A stretch of DNA of 64,000 nucleotides from Fodinibius salicampi. GTDB taxonomy: Bacteria > Bacteroidota > Rhodothermia > Balneolales > Balneolaceae. Shown piece by piece: positions 24,611 to 33,143 of this stretch (the stretch's first letter is position 1; every line of letters begins with the position of its first letter). Below the pieces are notes generated by a model. That model was given only the letters and a program-made list of their open reading frames with translations, had not been told where the DNA came from and searched no databases. The stretch is taken from contig NZ_BAABRS010000002.1 of the NCBI RefSeq assembly GCF_039545095.1, forward strand, positions 124,001 to 188,000, read 5' to 3'. Made by a program: the position numbers and the translations under genes.

Positions 24611-25342
24611 ATGAGCATGGAAGAACATACTGGAAAAAAAAATTATGAGGTTGACTGGAATGAATATCTGCCCGGTGTAGCCATAGATTGTGTAATCTTT
24701 GGCTACCATGAGAAGGTGCTGAAAACTCTAATCCTGGAGTACAAGGAAACGGATTTTTTTGCTCTGCCCGGTGGCTTTGTCCTTAAAGATGAAAACCTCG
24801 ATGAAGCGGCCAGCCGCGTACTTTTTGAGCGTACCAGGCTTCAGGAAATAAGTTTGAATCAGTTCTATACATTTGGAAGTCTTAGTCGCTTTAATCCGGA
24901 ACCAATGCGGATTGTCATGCAAAAAAACGGGCTGGAACCAACTAAAAGCCACTTTTTGCTCCAGCGGTTTATGTCAACGGGTTATTATGCACTGGTAGAT
25001 TTTAAAGAAGCCGAACCCATTGCCGATTTTTTATCGGACAGCTGCCAGTGGTATGATATTCATGACTTGCCGTCTTTGTTATGGGATCATGAGCAGATCA
25101 TCCAAAAAGCGCTGGAAAGCCTCCGGGAAAACATTGATCACCGGGCGGTGGGATTAAACCTTCTGGATGATGAATTTACCATGCGCGAGTTGCGTAATCT
25201 TTATGAAACGATCCTGGGCAAAGAGTTGAATCGGTCTGGTTTCCATCGGAAAATGGTTAACTCGGGCCGCCTGAATCGAATCGGGAAGAAAAATACGGGT
25301 AAGGCACATCGGTCTCCATACTTATATCGGTTTAATACCTAA
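24611..25342 (+). CDS. Nudix-domain transcriptional regulator, NrtR family
   Basis: A 243-aa protein. The N-terminal Nudix-like domain (VAIDCVIFGYHEKVLKTLIL, FALPGGFVLKDENLDEAASR) has a degenerate Nudix box (EAASRVLFERTRL lacks the REXXEE Glu series), so it should sense a ligand rather than hydrolyse it. The C-terminal ~75 residues are the winged helix typical of NrtR (FTMRELRNLYETILGKELNR, SGFHRKMVNSGRL). Bacteroidota members of this family control sugar-catabolism genes in response to sugars or intermediates, which fits the neighbouring esterase and GH43-like enzyme. The palindrome just upstream suggests autoregulation. Confidence 0.88.
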   Translation: MSMEEHTGKKNYEVDWNEYLPGVAIDCVIFGYHEKVLKTLILEYKETDFFALPGGFVLKDENLDEAASRVLFERTRLQEISLNQFYTFGSLSRFNPEPMRIVMQKNGLEPTKSHFLLQRFMSTGYYALVDFKEAEPIADFLSDSCQWYDIHDLPSLLWDHEQIIQKALESLRENIDHRAVGLNLLDDEFTMRELRNLYETILGKELNRSGFHRKMVNSGRLNRIGKKNTGKAHRSPYLYRFNT

Positions 25343-25487
25343 GGGGAAGATTATCGTATTGATTTGCCGTAATTAATTCCTGTTTTTTAAACCAAAATCG
25401 TTCGAATAAGGCTTCTTAAAAAGCAGTCAATTTGATACTTTATATTAATATTGAAACAAATTCAACGTATTTAATTCATATTTGTCG

Positions 25488-28172
25488 ATGAGTACCACGA
25501 AGAAGAAAGATTTAACGCCGTTGATGCGCCAATACCATGAGATCAAGGAGCAGCACGAAGGCGCTATTTTACTTTTCCGGGTGGGAGATTTCTATGAGAC
25601 TTTTGCCGATGATGCCAAGCTGGTGAGCGAAGAGCTGGGTATTACGCTCACTAAGCGGAATAACGGCAGCGATCAGACGCCCCTGGCTGGCTTTCCATAC
25701 CACGCCCTGGACACTTACCTGCCGAAGCTTGTGAAGAAAGGCCATCGGGTAGCGGTTTGTGAACAGGTTGAAAATCCCTCGGAGGCCAAAGACGCGGGAC
25801 GCAAGGTCGTATCCCGTGAAGTGACGGAAATTACGACACCCGGCGTTACCATGTCGGAAAAGCTACTGGAGCACAAGCGGAACAATTACGCGGCGGCCGT
25901 TTACTGGGAAGGAAAAACGGCAGGCGTAGCTTTTTCGGATGTCTCAACGGGAGAGTTTGCCCTTAGCCAGGTAAAAAAGGAACAGTTGCATGATCTGCTG
26001 CAATCAGTCACTCCTTCAGAATTACTGCTTCCGAAATATCTGAAAAATAATGTCCCGGAAGCGCTGCTGGACTATAACCTCACGTTTATTGAAGAGTGGG
26101 TATATGAAGGCGATTATGGCTATAACCTGCTTACGGATCATTTCGAAACGCATTCTCTTAAAGGATTTGGTGTTGAAGAACAGGGAATTGCTCAAATTGC
26201 CGCCGGCGCGCTGATGCACTACCTACAGGAAACGCAAAAAGCGTCTCTGGGCCATATCAAACGGCTGCAGTCTTTTGAAAACCAAGAGTATATGGCGCTG
26301 GATGGGTCCACCAAGCGAAATCTGGAACTGACGACCACCATACAGGAGGGACAAAGTGAAGGTACGTTGATCTCCATACTGGATGATACCATAACAGCAA
26401 TGGGCGGACGCCTGCTGCGTAAGTGGATTATGCGTCCCCTCAAGCGAATGGGCCCCATACGGGATCGGCTGAATTCCGTTGAAGCGCTGAATGTGGATCA
26501 CGATATCCGGGAAAAGCTCCGTGAGGAATTAGATCAGGTAGGCGATCTGGAACGATTGATATCACGTATTTGTGTGGGCCGGGCCAATGCGCGGGACCTG
26601 GAGAAGCTTAAGCTTTCACTGGCCCAAGTGCCCCGCATTAAGATGCAATTTAGTCAGCTGGAGGAGCCCCTGTTAAATGATATCCGGGAACGGATGAAGC
26701 TGCTGGTAGAGGTGCAGGAACGTATTGATAAAGCGATCGTGGAAGATCCCCCGGCCAGCGTGCGCGATGGCGGTATTTTTGCGGATGGTTTTAATGAGGA
26801 ATTGGATGAACTGCGAGACATCGCCCGTAATGGAAAGAATTATATCAGCGAAATTAAAGATGAACTGGCCACAGAAACCGGGATCAAGTCGCTTAAGGTG
26901 GGCTATAACAAGGTGTATGGCTACTATATCGAAGTGACCAATACGCATGCCGAAAAAGTGCCTGACCATTTTATCCGCAAGCAGACGCTGGTCAATTCGG
27001 AACGGTATATTACTCCTGAACTGAAAGAAGTCGAGGAAAAAATACTTTCTTCCGAGGAGCGCAGTAAAACGCTGGAGTATGAGCTTTTTGAAGAGCTGCG
27101 CCTGTATGTAGCAGAATTTGCTGAGGATGTTCAACAAATTGCACAGGCCCTGGCCGAACTCGATTGCCTGCAGAGTTTTGCGCAGGTAGCCTACAATAAC
27201 AACTACTGCAAACCTGCTATTGCCGACGATCAGGTTATTGACATTACCAAAGGCCGCCATCCGGTGGTAGAGAAAACACTCCCACCCGGCGATCCTTTTA
27301 TTCCTAATGATATTCATCTGGAAAACGAAGATGAGCAGATTCTCATTATCACCGGTCCCAATATGGCGGGTAAAAGTATTATCCTGCGCCAGACGGGACT
27401 GATCGTACTTCTTGCCCAGATTGGTTGTTTTGTACCGGCCGAAGAGGCGCATATCGGGCTGGTAGATAAAATATTTACCCGGGTGGGTGCTTCCGATAAT
27501 CTGGCGGCTGGTGAAAGTACATTCTTGGTCGAAATGAATGAAGCCGCAAATATCCTTAATAATGCCACCCGCAATTCGCTGATTCTTCTGGATGAGGTAG
27601 GCCGGGGGACAAGTACCTTCGACGGACTAAGTATTGCCTGGTCGTTAGCCGAATATCTGCATAATCAACCATCCGTAGCAGCTAAGACCCTTTTTGCCAC
27701 TCATTACCATGAGCTGAATGAGCTGGAAAACATGTACGATCATATCGTCAACTACAATGTGTCGGTCAAAGAGCATGACGGCAAGGTTATTTTCCTGCGT
27801 AAGCTGGTGCGCGGCGGGGCCGACCACAGCTATGGTATTCAGGTAGCCGATATGGCGGGGCTGCCGTCTATTGTCATCGAGCGGGCGAAGGAAATTCTCA
27901 AGAATCTCGAAAGCCATAGCCTGGATGTCACCGACAGCAACGGCACGCTCGAAGAGGGAGCCAAGAAAAAGAAAGCGGCAGTCAAGAAGGCGGCGAAGGA
28001 GATGGAGAAGCAGGAGCAGATCAACCAGCCGTCGCTGTTTCAGGCTCAGCTGGATCCCAACATTGAAGTGCTGATGGATAAGCTTGAAGCCTGCGATCCC
28101 AACCGAATGACGCCCATCGAATCGTTGATGCTGGTTTCGGAGCTAAAAAAGCTGGTGGATAAGAGTAATTAG
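25488..28172 (+). CDS. mutS: DNA mismatch repair protein MutS
   Basis: 894 aa from the ATG at 25488 (the ORF can be read from a TTG two codons earlier). Mismatch-binding domain I has GAILLFRVGDFYETFADDAK with the intercalating Phe and Glu (FYE). The connector, lever and clamp domains follow, then the ATPase with Walker A GPNMAGKS (623–630), ILLDEVGRGTSTFDG and FATHYHEL. The C-terminus has a Lys/Ala-rich linker (KKKKAAVKKAAKEMEKQEQ) and a dimerisation tail. It recognises replication errors and recruits MutL. No mutL neighbour is in the window. Confidence 0.98.
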   Translation: MSTTKKKDLTPLMRQYHEIKEQHEGAILLFRVGDFYETFADDAKLVSEELGITLTKRNNGSDQTPLAGFPYHALDTYLPKLVKKGHRVAVCEQVENPSEAKDAGRKVVSREVTEITTPGVTMSEKLLEHKRNNYAAAVYWEGKTAGVAFSDVSTGEFALSQVKKEQLHDLLQSVTPSELLLPKYLKNNVPEALLDYNLTFIEEWVYEGDYGYNLLTDHFETHSLKGFGVEEQGIAQIAAGALMHYLQETQKASLGHIKRLQSFENQEYMALDGSTKRNLELTTTIQEGQSEGTLISILDDTITAMGGRLLRKWIMRPLKRMGPIRDRLNSVEALNVDHDIREKLREELDQVGDLERLISRICVGRANARDLEKLKLSLAQVPRIKMQFSQLEEPLLNDIRERMKLLVEVQERIDKAIVEDPPASVRDGGIFADGFNEELDELRDIARNGKNYISEIKDELATETGIKSLKVGYNKVYGYYIEVTNTHAEKVPDHFIRKQTLVNSERYITPELKEVEEKILSSEERSKTLEYELFEELRLYVAEFAEDVQQIAQALAELDCLQSFAQVAYNNNYCKPAIADDQVIDITKGRHPVVEKTLPPGDPFIPNDIHLENEDEQILIITGPNMAGKSIILRQTGLIVLLAQIGCFVPAEEAHIGLVDKIFTRVGASDNLAAGESTFLVEMNEAANILNNATRNSLILLDEVGRGTSTFDGLSIAWSLAEYLHNQPSVAAKTLFATHYHELNELENMYDHIVNYNVSVKEHDGKVIFLRKLVRGGADHSYGIQVADMAGLPSIVIERAKEILKNLESHSLDVTDSNGTLEEGAKKKKAAVKKAAKEMEKQEQINQPSLFQAQLDPNIEVLMDKLEACDPNRMTPIESLMLVSELKKLVDKSN

Positions 28173-28328
28173 TTTCCTGGATGTCAGATAGCGGATGACA
28201 GATTCCGGATTGCGGGGGACTCATCCTAAAATAGGACTTTTGGGACGCACCGTGGTATGTCCACACAAATATCTTCTTAAAATAGTATAACAATGGTACA
28301 TCTACTCCCACACAGATAATGTTAGGTT

Positions 28329-28364
28329 CCTGAAGTAGGGTACTTCAGGATAGTGAAGTACCCT
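28329..28364. repeat. two mutually exclusive hairpins in a 354-bp gene-free stretch
   Basis: CCTGAAGTA (28329–28337) pairs with TACTTCAGG (28341–28349). AGGGTACTTC (28337–28346) also pairs perfectly with GAAGTACCCT (28355–28364). The two stems share the central segment, so only one can form. No T run follows. The rest of 28173–28526 shows no gene; a short TCCTA-AAA-TAGGA palindrome lies near 28226. Confidence 0.6.
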
Positions 28365-28526
28365 GCTTGACTATAGTGGAATGGTCTGGTTGAGGAAGGG
28401 GACATACATAGTTCCAATTTTAAGCTATTGGTTTTAGATCAGTTTAGACTTAGCGGTGTTTGTGTCTCCAGTAAGTAGATCTCTGGAAGACTTGTAAGGA
28501 TCTCAGCGGATTTTTTGTCCATTTCT

Positions 28527-28732
28527 CTACTCTAAATATTTTTCCAGCGTGGGAATCAATTGCTCACCTTTTAATGAGCTATCCATTTCCAGGACAATGC
28601 CGTCAGGTCCAATTTAAAAGTATCTGGATAACCGCATACTAAAAACTCCGAGCTGTAATTGCCGGTTTCTTGAGCCGAGAGGGAAGAGACAAAACAGATA
28701 ATGAGAATCCCCCATAAAACTGATATCTTCAT
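28527..28732 (-). pseudogene. frameshifted gene for a small secreted protein
   Basis: From the ATG at 28732 the reverse strand encodes a clear signal peptide (MKISVLWGILIICFVSSLSA, then QETGNYSSEFLVCGYPDTFK) and stops at 28571 after a non-protein-like tail. Moving by one base at the TTTAAATTGG run (about 28615) opens a sensible continuation, IGPDGIVLEMDSSLKGEQLI then PTLEKYLE and a TAG at 28527–28529. Together they would make a secreted protein of about 68 residues. A one-base loss, a sequencing error or, less likely, programmed frameshifting would explain it. Confidence 0.6.
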
Positions 28733-28802
28733 GATGATGAGCTTTTAGCAGATACTTTGCCAACTGAACAACATTCAATACTAAAATTAAATCCAATTAC
28801 GG

Positions 28803-29696
28803 TTGAAAACTTCTGCCAAACATATTGCAGACCGGATCCGGTTGATGATTGCGACCAAGCAGTTTCAGGTAGGCGAAACGTTGCCTTCAACGCGTCAACT
28901 GGGGCAACAGCTGGAATCCAGTTTTCATACCGTACGGAAGGCGTATCATATTCTGGCTGATGAGGGCCTTATTCGGGGTGAGCGTGGCAAAGGCTTTATC
29001 GTAGAGCGGCAGAATACGAACCTGGATAAAGGCGATCGCCTGGAGGTAGGAGCCGAGAAAATCCGAAAGCTGCTGGAGGAGCTTATTGGATATGGCCTGG
29101 ATGAATCGGAGCTGGATGAACTTTTCCAGGAGCAACTGAGCTTTATGGAGTGGCCCGATCGTATTGAAAGTTGCGCCAGTATTGGGGAAACGGACGAGCT
29201 CGGAAAAATGGTGGCGGATGCCATTAAAAAAGAGGTGGGCGTACGCAGCCGCGTGCTCAATGCCAATCAATATAATGAAACGGTGAAGTACGATGCGCTT
29301 TTTGTCCCCGTTCAACTGGTGAATAAGTTCCGGGAATTTGCGGAAAAGGGCCGTCTGCTGCCGGTGGTATACAGTATTGATCCGGATACCCTGTTGTCGA
29401 TTGTGGATCGTGCGGCTATTGAAACAATTGGATTGGTAACGGCTGAAGATCAGACCATCCCCAAGGTTATTGACGAGCTGAAGGTGAGTATTAAATTCGG
29501 CGGTTCCTTTGTAGCGGGGGCCACTTATGGGAAATCTTTGCCGTTGTTTGTGCGGGAGACTGATCTTATCTTGTATACCTCCCAAAGTGCAAATTTGGTT
29601 GAGCAGAAGATTCCTGAGCGTAAACGAATAAAACTGGAGTATCGCATTTCTGAAAAAAGTGCGGAAACCATCCGGGCGGAGTTATGGGATCAATAA
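28803..29696 (+). CDS. GntR-type transcriptional regulator with unusual C-terminal domain
   Basis: 297 aa from a TTG start at 28803; the first ATG (28845) would remove the first HTH helix. The N-terminal winged helix is typical of GntR (AKHIADRIRLMIATKQFQVG, LPSTRQLGQQLESSFHTVRK, ILADEGLIRGERGKGFIV). Residues ~75–297 do not show FCD, UTRA or aminotransferase signatures. They contain a helical linker and an alpha/beta domain (DALFVPVQLVNKFREFAEKG, LLPVVYSIDPDTLLSIVDRA) that looks like a small-molecule-binding Rossmann-type fold. The ligand is unknown. The helicase gene follows by 92 bp, also with a TTG start. Confidence 0.8.
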   Translation: MKTSAKHIADRIRLMIATKQFQVGETLPSTRQLGQQLESSFHTVRKAYHILADEGLIRGERGKGFIVERQNTNLDKGDRLEVGAEKIRKLLEELIGYGLDESELDELFQEQLSFMEWPDRIESCASIGETDELGKMVADAIKKEVGVRSRVLNANQYNETVKYDALFVPVQLVNKFREFAEKGRLLPVVYSIDPDTLLSIVDRAAIETIGLVTAEDQTIPKVIDELKVSIKFGGSFVAGATYGKSLPLFVRETDLILYTSQSANLVEQKIPERKRIKLEYRISEKSAETIRAELWDQ

Positions 29697-29788
29697 GCAA
29701 TTAAGAATAAAGAAATAAAAAATAAGACTTGTTATTGCCTTTATGGTGATTGGAAACCTGCAATCTTTAACTTTTAACCAGTAACCGA

Positions 29789-31771
29789 TTGTCTGATAAG
29801 CGCATAAAAAAACTCATCAAGCGGGCATTGGAGGCAATCAATGCTGAAATTGAGGCAGTACAAGAAAAACCTGCCCGGGACGTCTTGTTTAAGGGAGTCC
29901 GTTCGGAACATCACCCGCCGGGAGTTTTTCATTACGAATTCGAATCAAAAAACACCTCACTGCGGTTTGCAGAAGTTATTCGTGCCGAAATAGAGGGATA
30001 TGATGAGGAGTTTGAACTCTATCCTGTGGAAATAACGGATGAAAAAGCCGTACTGCATTTTCCCCACAATTTTGGGGATACTCTTCCGAAAGTGAGCCTG
30101 GAATGGGAGAACGATTTTGTGCTCCGAAAGTTACGCATGGAGCTTGACAAATTATTGGATAAACACAGCCGGGATGAGCGCCAGCGATTAGAGCGCCTTT
30201 TCTTTCCCGATAGTGAGCATCATCATACGGATGATGATAAAACCCGGGTATTGGATGACAGCCGGCGTAACGAGTCCCAACACGAATCGCTACTAAAGGC
30301 ATTACAGAACGAAGTGCTCTATGTATGGGGACCACCGGGGACGGGAAAGACATCCACGCTGGGATTTATGATCGCCAATTACCTGGTTAAAGGGAAACGG
30401 GTGCTTTTTGCCGCTAATACCAACCGGGCTGTGGATGTGGGATTACTCAGCACGCTTCAGGCCCTGATGTCAGTGGAGAAGGAGCATCTCGAAGAGAAAG
30501 TGACCCGTTTTGGAGAGATGGCACTGGAGAGCGACCACCTGGAGCAGGTACTCTTCGATCGTCATCTGGAGGAAAAGTCCAAGAAACAGGAACAAAAAGC
30601 AGCAGAACTTTCCAATCTTCTGGGAAAATATCAGAAACTCCAAAAGGAGATTGATAACCTGATGGAGCATGGGGAAACGGTTCCGGAGGAGTTGGATGAG
30701 GAAATTGCCCGGCTGGGAGAACGACTTGACAAGTATGGAGGAGAGGCTGCCGTGGAGGAAAAGATCGACCGTCTGGTTACCGTTAATGAGCGGGTAGAAC
30801 TCGAAAAGAAGCAGCTGGTAGCCTCAACGCTTGCCAAAGTGTGTACCTCAGAACTACTTGACGGACAGGAGTTTGATGCGGTAGTCATTGATGAGGCCTC
30901 AATGGCTAACCTTCCCTACCTGATGGTATTGGCCGCTAAAGCAAAATCGCATATTGTGGCAGTGGGGGATCCGATGCAGCTGCCTCCCATAGCGGTAACC
31001 GATAATAAGAAGGCACGAGATTTCCTCGAAGAGGATATCTTTACCTTTGTCTCGGATGCCGACCAAACAGAAGATCTGTTTGCCTGGCACGATAAAAACC
31101 GTCCCCTGACGACCTTTTACGATACGCAGTACCGGTTGAATGAAGATCTGGCGGAGGTTTTGAGTACGGTATTTTATGAGGGGCGGCTAAAGACAGCGGA
31201 GATGGACCAGGATGCGGATCCGATGCTGCGGCAGCAGGAGAGCAGTAATCCTACCGTTAATGTCATTGACACTCGGAAGTACGGTCCGGAGTTAACGCAG
31301 AAGGATGAGGGGCGCGGATTTAGTCCTGTTAATGAAGTACACAGCGCCATGCTGATCCGGATTCTGAAGCGGCTGGTGCTCAAAAATAACGTGCCTATTG
31401 AGGAGATTGGAATTATCGTTCCTTTCCGGAGTACGGTCTACGATATCCGTCGGGAACTGTATCAGCAAGGTTATGATGCCATAGAGGTGGGGACCATCCA
31501 CACTTTCCAGGGACGGGAAAAGGATGTGATCATATTTGATACCGTAATGAGCGGGGAAGGAAGATACAGGCACCGGCGTCATTACTCGGTGCGTCCCTTT
31601 GATGAGGAGAAAAACGGTCTGGCCGTCCCGCGGCTGCTAAACGTAGCGTTTTCCCGCAGCAAGGAGCGCCTTGTTATTTTGGCCGATATGGATCATATCA
31701 ACAAAGTGTACGGCGATAAATTTCTGGGTCAGTTACTGCGGAAATTTCAGAAGAACGAGCGGGAGCGATAG
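29789..31771 (+). CDS. UPF1/IGHMBP2-like superfamily 1 DNA/RNA helicase
   Basis: 660 aa from a TTG start. Walker A is GPPGTGKT (181–188), motif II DEAS (368–371), then VAVGDPMQLPPIA, and the C-terminal motifs VGTIHTFQGREKDVIIFD and LLNVAFSRSKERLVILAD. A long coiled-coil insertion (~235–340, KSKKQEQKAAELSNLLGKYQ) lies between motif Ia and motif II, as in Dna2/UPF1-like SF1B helicases (1B stalk). The DEAS form of motif II also fits this subgroup. The N-terminal ~170 residues resemble the beta-rich domain of IGHMBP2-type helicases. It probably moves 5' to 3'; cellular role not defined. Confidence 0.9.
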   Translation: MSDKRIKKLIKRALEAINAEIEAVQEKPARDVLFKGVRSEHHPPGVFHYEFESKNTSLRFAEVIRAEIEGYDEEFELYPVEITDEKAVLHFPHNFGDTLPKVSLEWENDFVLRKLRMELDKLLDKHSRDERQRLERLFFPDSEHHHTDDDKTRVLDDSRRNESQHESLLKALQNEVLYVWGPPGTGKTSTLGFMIANYLVKGKRVLFAANTNRAVDVGLLSTLQALMSVEKEHLEEKVTRFGEMALESDHLEQVLFDRHLEEKSKKQEQKAAELSNLLGKYQKLQKEIDNLMEHGETVPEELDEEIARLGERLDKYGGEAAVEEKIDRLVTVNERVELEKKQLVASTLAKVCTSELLDGQEFDAVVIDEASMANLPYLMVLAAKAKSHIVAVGDPMQLPPIAVTDNKKARDFLEEDIFTFVSDADQTEDLFAWHDKNRPLTTFYDTQYRLNEDLAEVLSTVFYEGRLKTAEMDQDADPMLRQQESSNPTVNVIDTRKYGPELTQKDEGRGFSPVNEVHSAMLIRILKRLVLKNNVPIEEIGIIVPFRSTVYDIRRELYQQGYDAIEVGTIHTFQGREKDVIIFDTVMSGEGRYRHRRHYSVRPFDEEKNGLAVPRLLNVAFSRSKERLVILADMDHINKVYGDKFLGQLLRKFQKNERER

Positions 31772-31781
31772 GGTTCGGGCT

Positions 31782-32558
31782 TTAAAAATCCCCCTCTTTA
31801 TATCGGCGGGCTAACCGTTCTTCGTTGATGCGCTCTAGGTGGGAGAGAGGTTCATCACTTAAGGATGCTACAATCATTTCACGTTTACCCAGGGCACCCT
31901 GCGCTTTTGCAATTTTCCATCCCGCCCACGCCATGGCGCCCTGTACTTTAGATGCAGCACAGTATGTAGAGAGCATAACATTCGGATGGCTATGCCGTGC
32001 TAGTGTTTCAAAAACTTTCCCGGTCCAGAGGTCGGGATTGGTATCGGGTGAGAAGGCGTCATGGAAAATATAGTCAGCTCTTATAGAATCGTCCGGATTG
32101 AAATCCGAAAAGAATCCATTGAAAAGATAGATGTCAATGTTATCCAATAATGTAAAGTGATTGAGCCCCTTTTGGAGTTTATCGAAAAGTGCAATGACTT
32201 TCCGGGCTATTTGGGGATGGGTAAGATAATCCTCGTAGTTAAACTGTTGAACAAGGTCGGCTTTTAGAGGAAAGGCTTCAATGGTATAATACCGGATGTG
32301 GGCTTCCGATTGTCGGCTAAGATAGTAATCCAGCAAAAGCATGAGGTTGAGTCCGGTACCAAAACCCAGCTCAAGAATAGTGATATCTTTTTGCTTGGAT
32401 AGGGCCTCTGGCAGACCTGTTTGCTCAAAAAATACATAGCGGCTTTCCGCTACGGCTCCATTTGGATTGTGATAATGCTGATCAAATTGAGAGGAGTAAA
32501 CCGTGTGGGAGCCGTCGCGTGTTTCAATAAGTTGATTTCCGGAATTTTTGCGGGACAT
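31782..32558 (-). CDS. mnmD: tRNA (mnm5s2U34) methyltransferase, stand-alone MnmC1-type (MnmD)
   Basis: A 258-aa protein. Class-I SAM-binding ILELGFGTGLNLMLLLDYYL at ~65–85 and the characteristic DYIFHDAFSPDTNPDLWTG at ~160–178. The C-terminus LGKREMIVASL matches the DUF752/MnmC methyltransferase domain. In many bacteria this is the N-terminal half of bifunctional MnmC; here there is no FAD oxidase domain, the usual situation in Bacteroidota relatives and Firmicutes. It would finish the wobble-uridine modification begun by MnmE/MnmG. Convergent with the helicase gene, 10 bp apart. Confidence 0.88.
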   Translation of the reverse strand: MSRKNSGNQLIETRDGSHTVYSSQFDQHYHNPNGAVAESRYVFFEQTGLPEALSKQKDITILELGFGTGLNLMLLLDYYLSRQSEAHIRYYTIEAFPLKADLVQQFNYEDYLTHPQIARKVIALFDKLQKGLNHFTLLDNIDIYLFNGFFSDFNPDDSIRADYIFHDAFSPDTNPDLWTGKVFETLARHSHPNVMLSTYCAASKVQGAMAWAGWKIAKAQGALGKREMIVASLSDEPLSHLERINEERLARRYKEGDF

Positions 32559-32634
32559 TACAGGTTATTAATCAGATCAAAAAGTTTTTGCTGTAATATA
32601 ATAAAAAATGTTCCGGTTCGTCCCGGTGTGCGCT

Positions 32635-33000
32635 TTACTGTTGTTGCTCTGCAATTTTCTGTAGCTCCTTTTCCAACTGCTTGAGCTCTTCGGAATTTTT
32701 TAGTTCTTTCAACTCTTCCAGTTCCTTGAGATTCTCCAATTCTTTTTTGAACTGCTCAAAATTTTCAATGTTCTTAAAGTTTTCCAGAACTTTCAGGCTC
32801 TCCAGTTTTTGGAGCCTGACATAAATAGAATCCGACACATCGTTCTTACCTTCCACAGATGGAATGGCCGGAACCGAAAATGAAGCGTGGTCAATATGAT
32901 GCTGAGAGGTTGTTTCTTCCGGGGTTAACAGGTAGATCCCCAAAGCGGTTAGTACAAGTCCGGTAAGTATGATTTCCCAGGATTTTTTTCGACGTTTCAT
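32635..33000 (-). CDS. membrane-anchored coiled-coil protein with EL-rich repeats
   Basis: 121 aa from the ATG at 33000 (MKRRKKSWEII); an upstream TTG at 33030 is less likely. One transmembrane helix (IILTGLVLTALGIYLL) near the N-terminus is followed by a polar region. Residues ~70–120 form a Leu/Glu/Lys coiled coil with near-repeats (FKKELENLKELEELKELKNS). Family unknown. It lies between mnmD and the divergent amidohydrolase. It could be a small structural or envelope protein. Confidence 0.65.
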   Translation of the reverse strand: MKRRKKSWEIILTGLVLTALGIYLLTPEETTSQHHIDHASFSVPAIPSVEGKNDVSDSIYVRLQKLESLKVLENFKNIENFEQFKKELENLKELEELKELKNSEELKQLEKELQKIAEQQQ

Positions 33001-33143
33001 AAGACAAAGGATGTTATAGTTCGCAAACAAAATGATTGTATCATAAAATACGGAATCTTCTTAAAAAAGTTACAAAATTAAGTTCAGGGACTTCCGCTAA
33101 ATTGCCTATTTTTGAGAAATATAGCAGTCACTATAAAACTTGA

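Noticed and set aside
26673-27452. 259-aa reverse-strand ORF inside mutS
   Set aside because: It is an antisense shadow of a confidently identified gene, and its translation has no family signature.
28887-29585. 232-aa reverse ORF over the GntR gene
   Set aside because: Complement of a clear HTH regulator; the translation looks unstructured and His/Ile-rich as shadows do.
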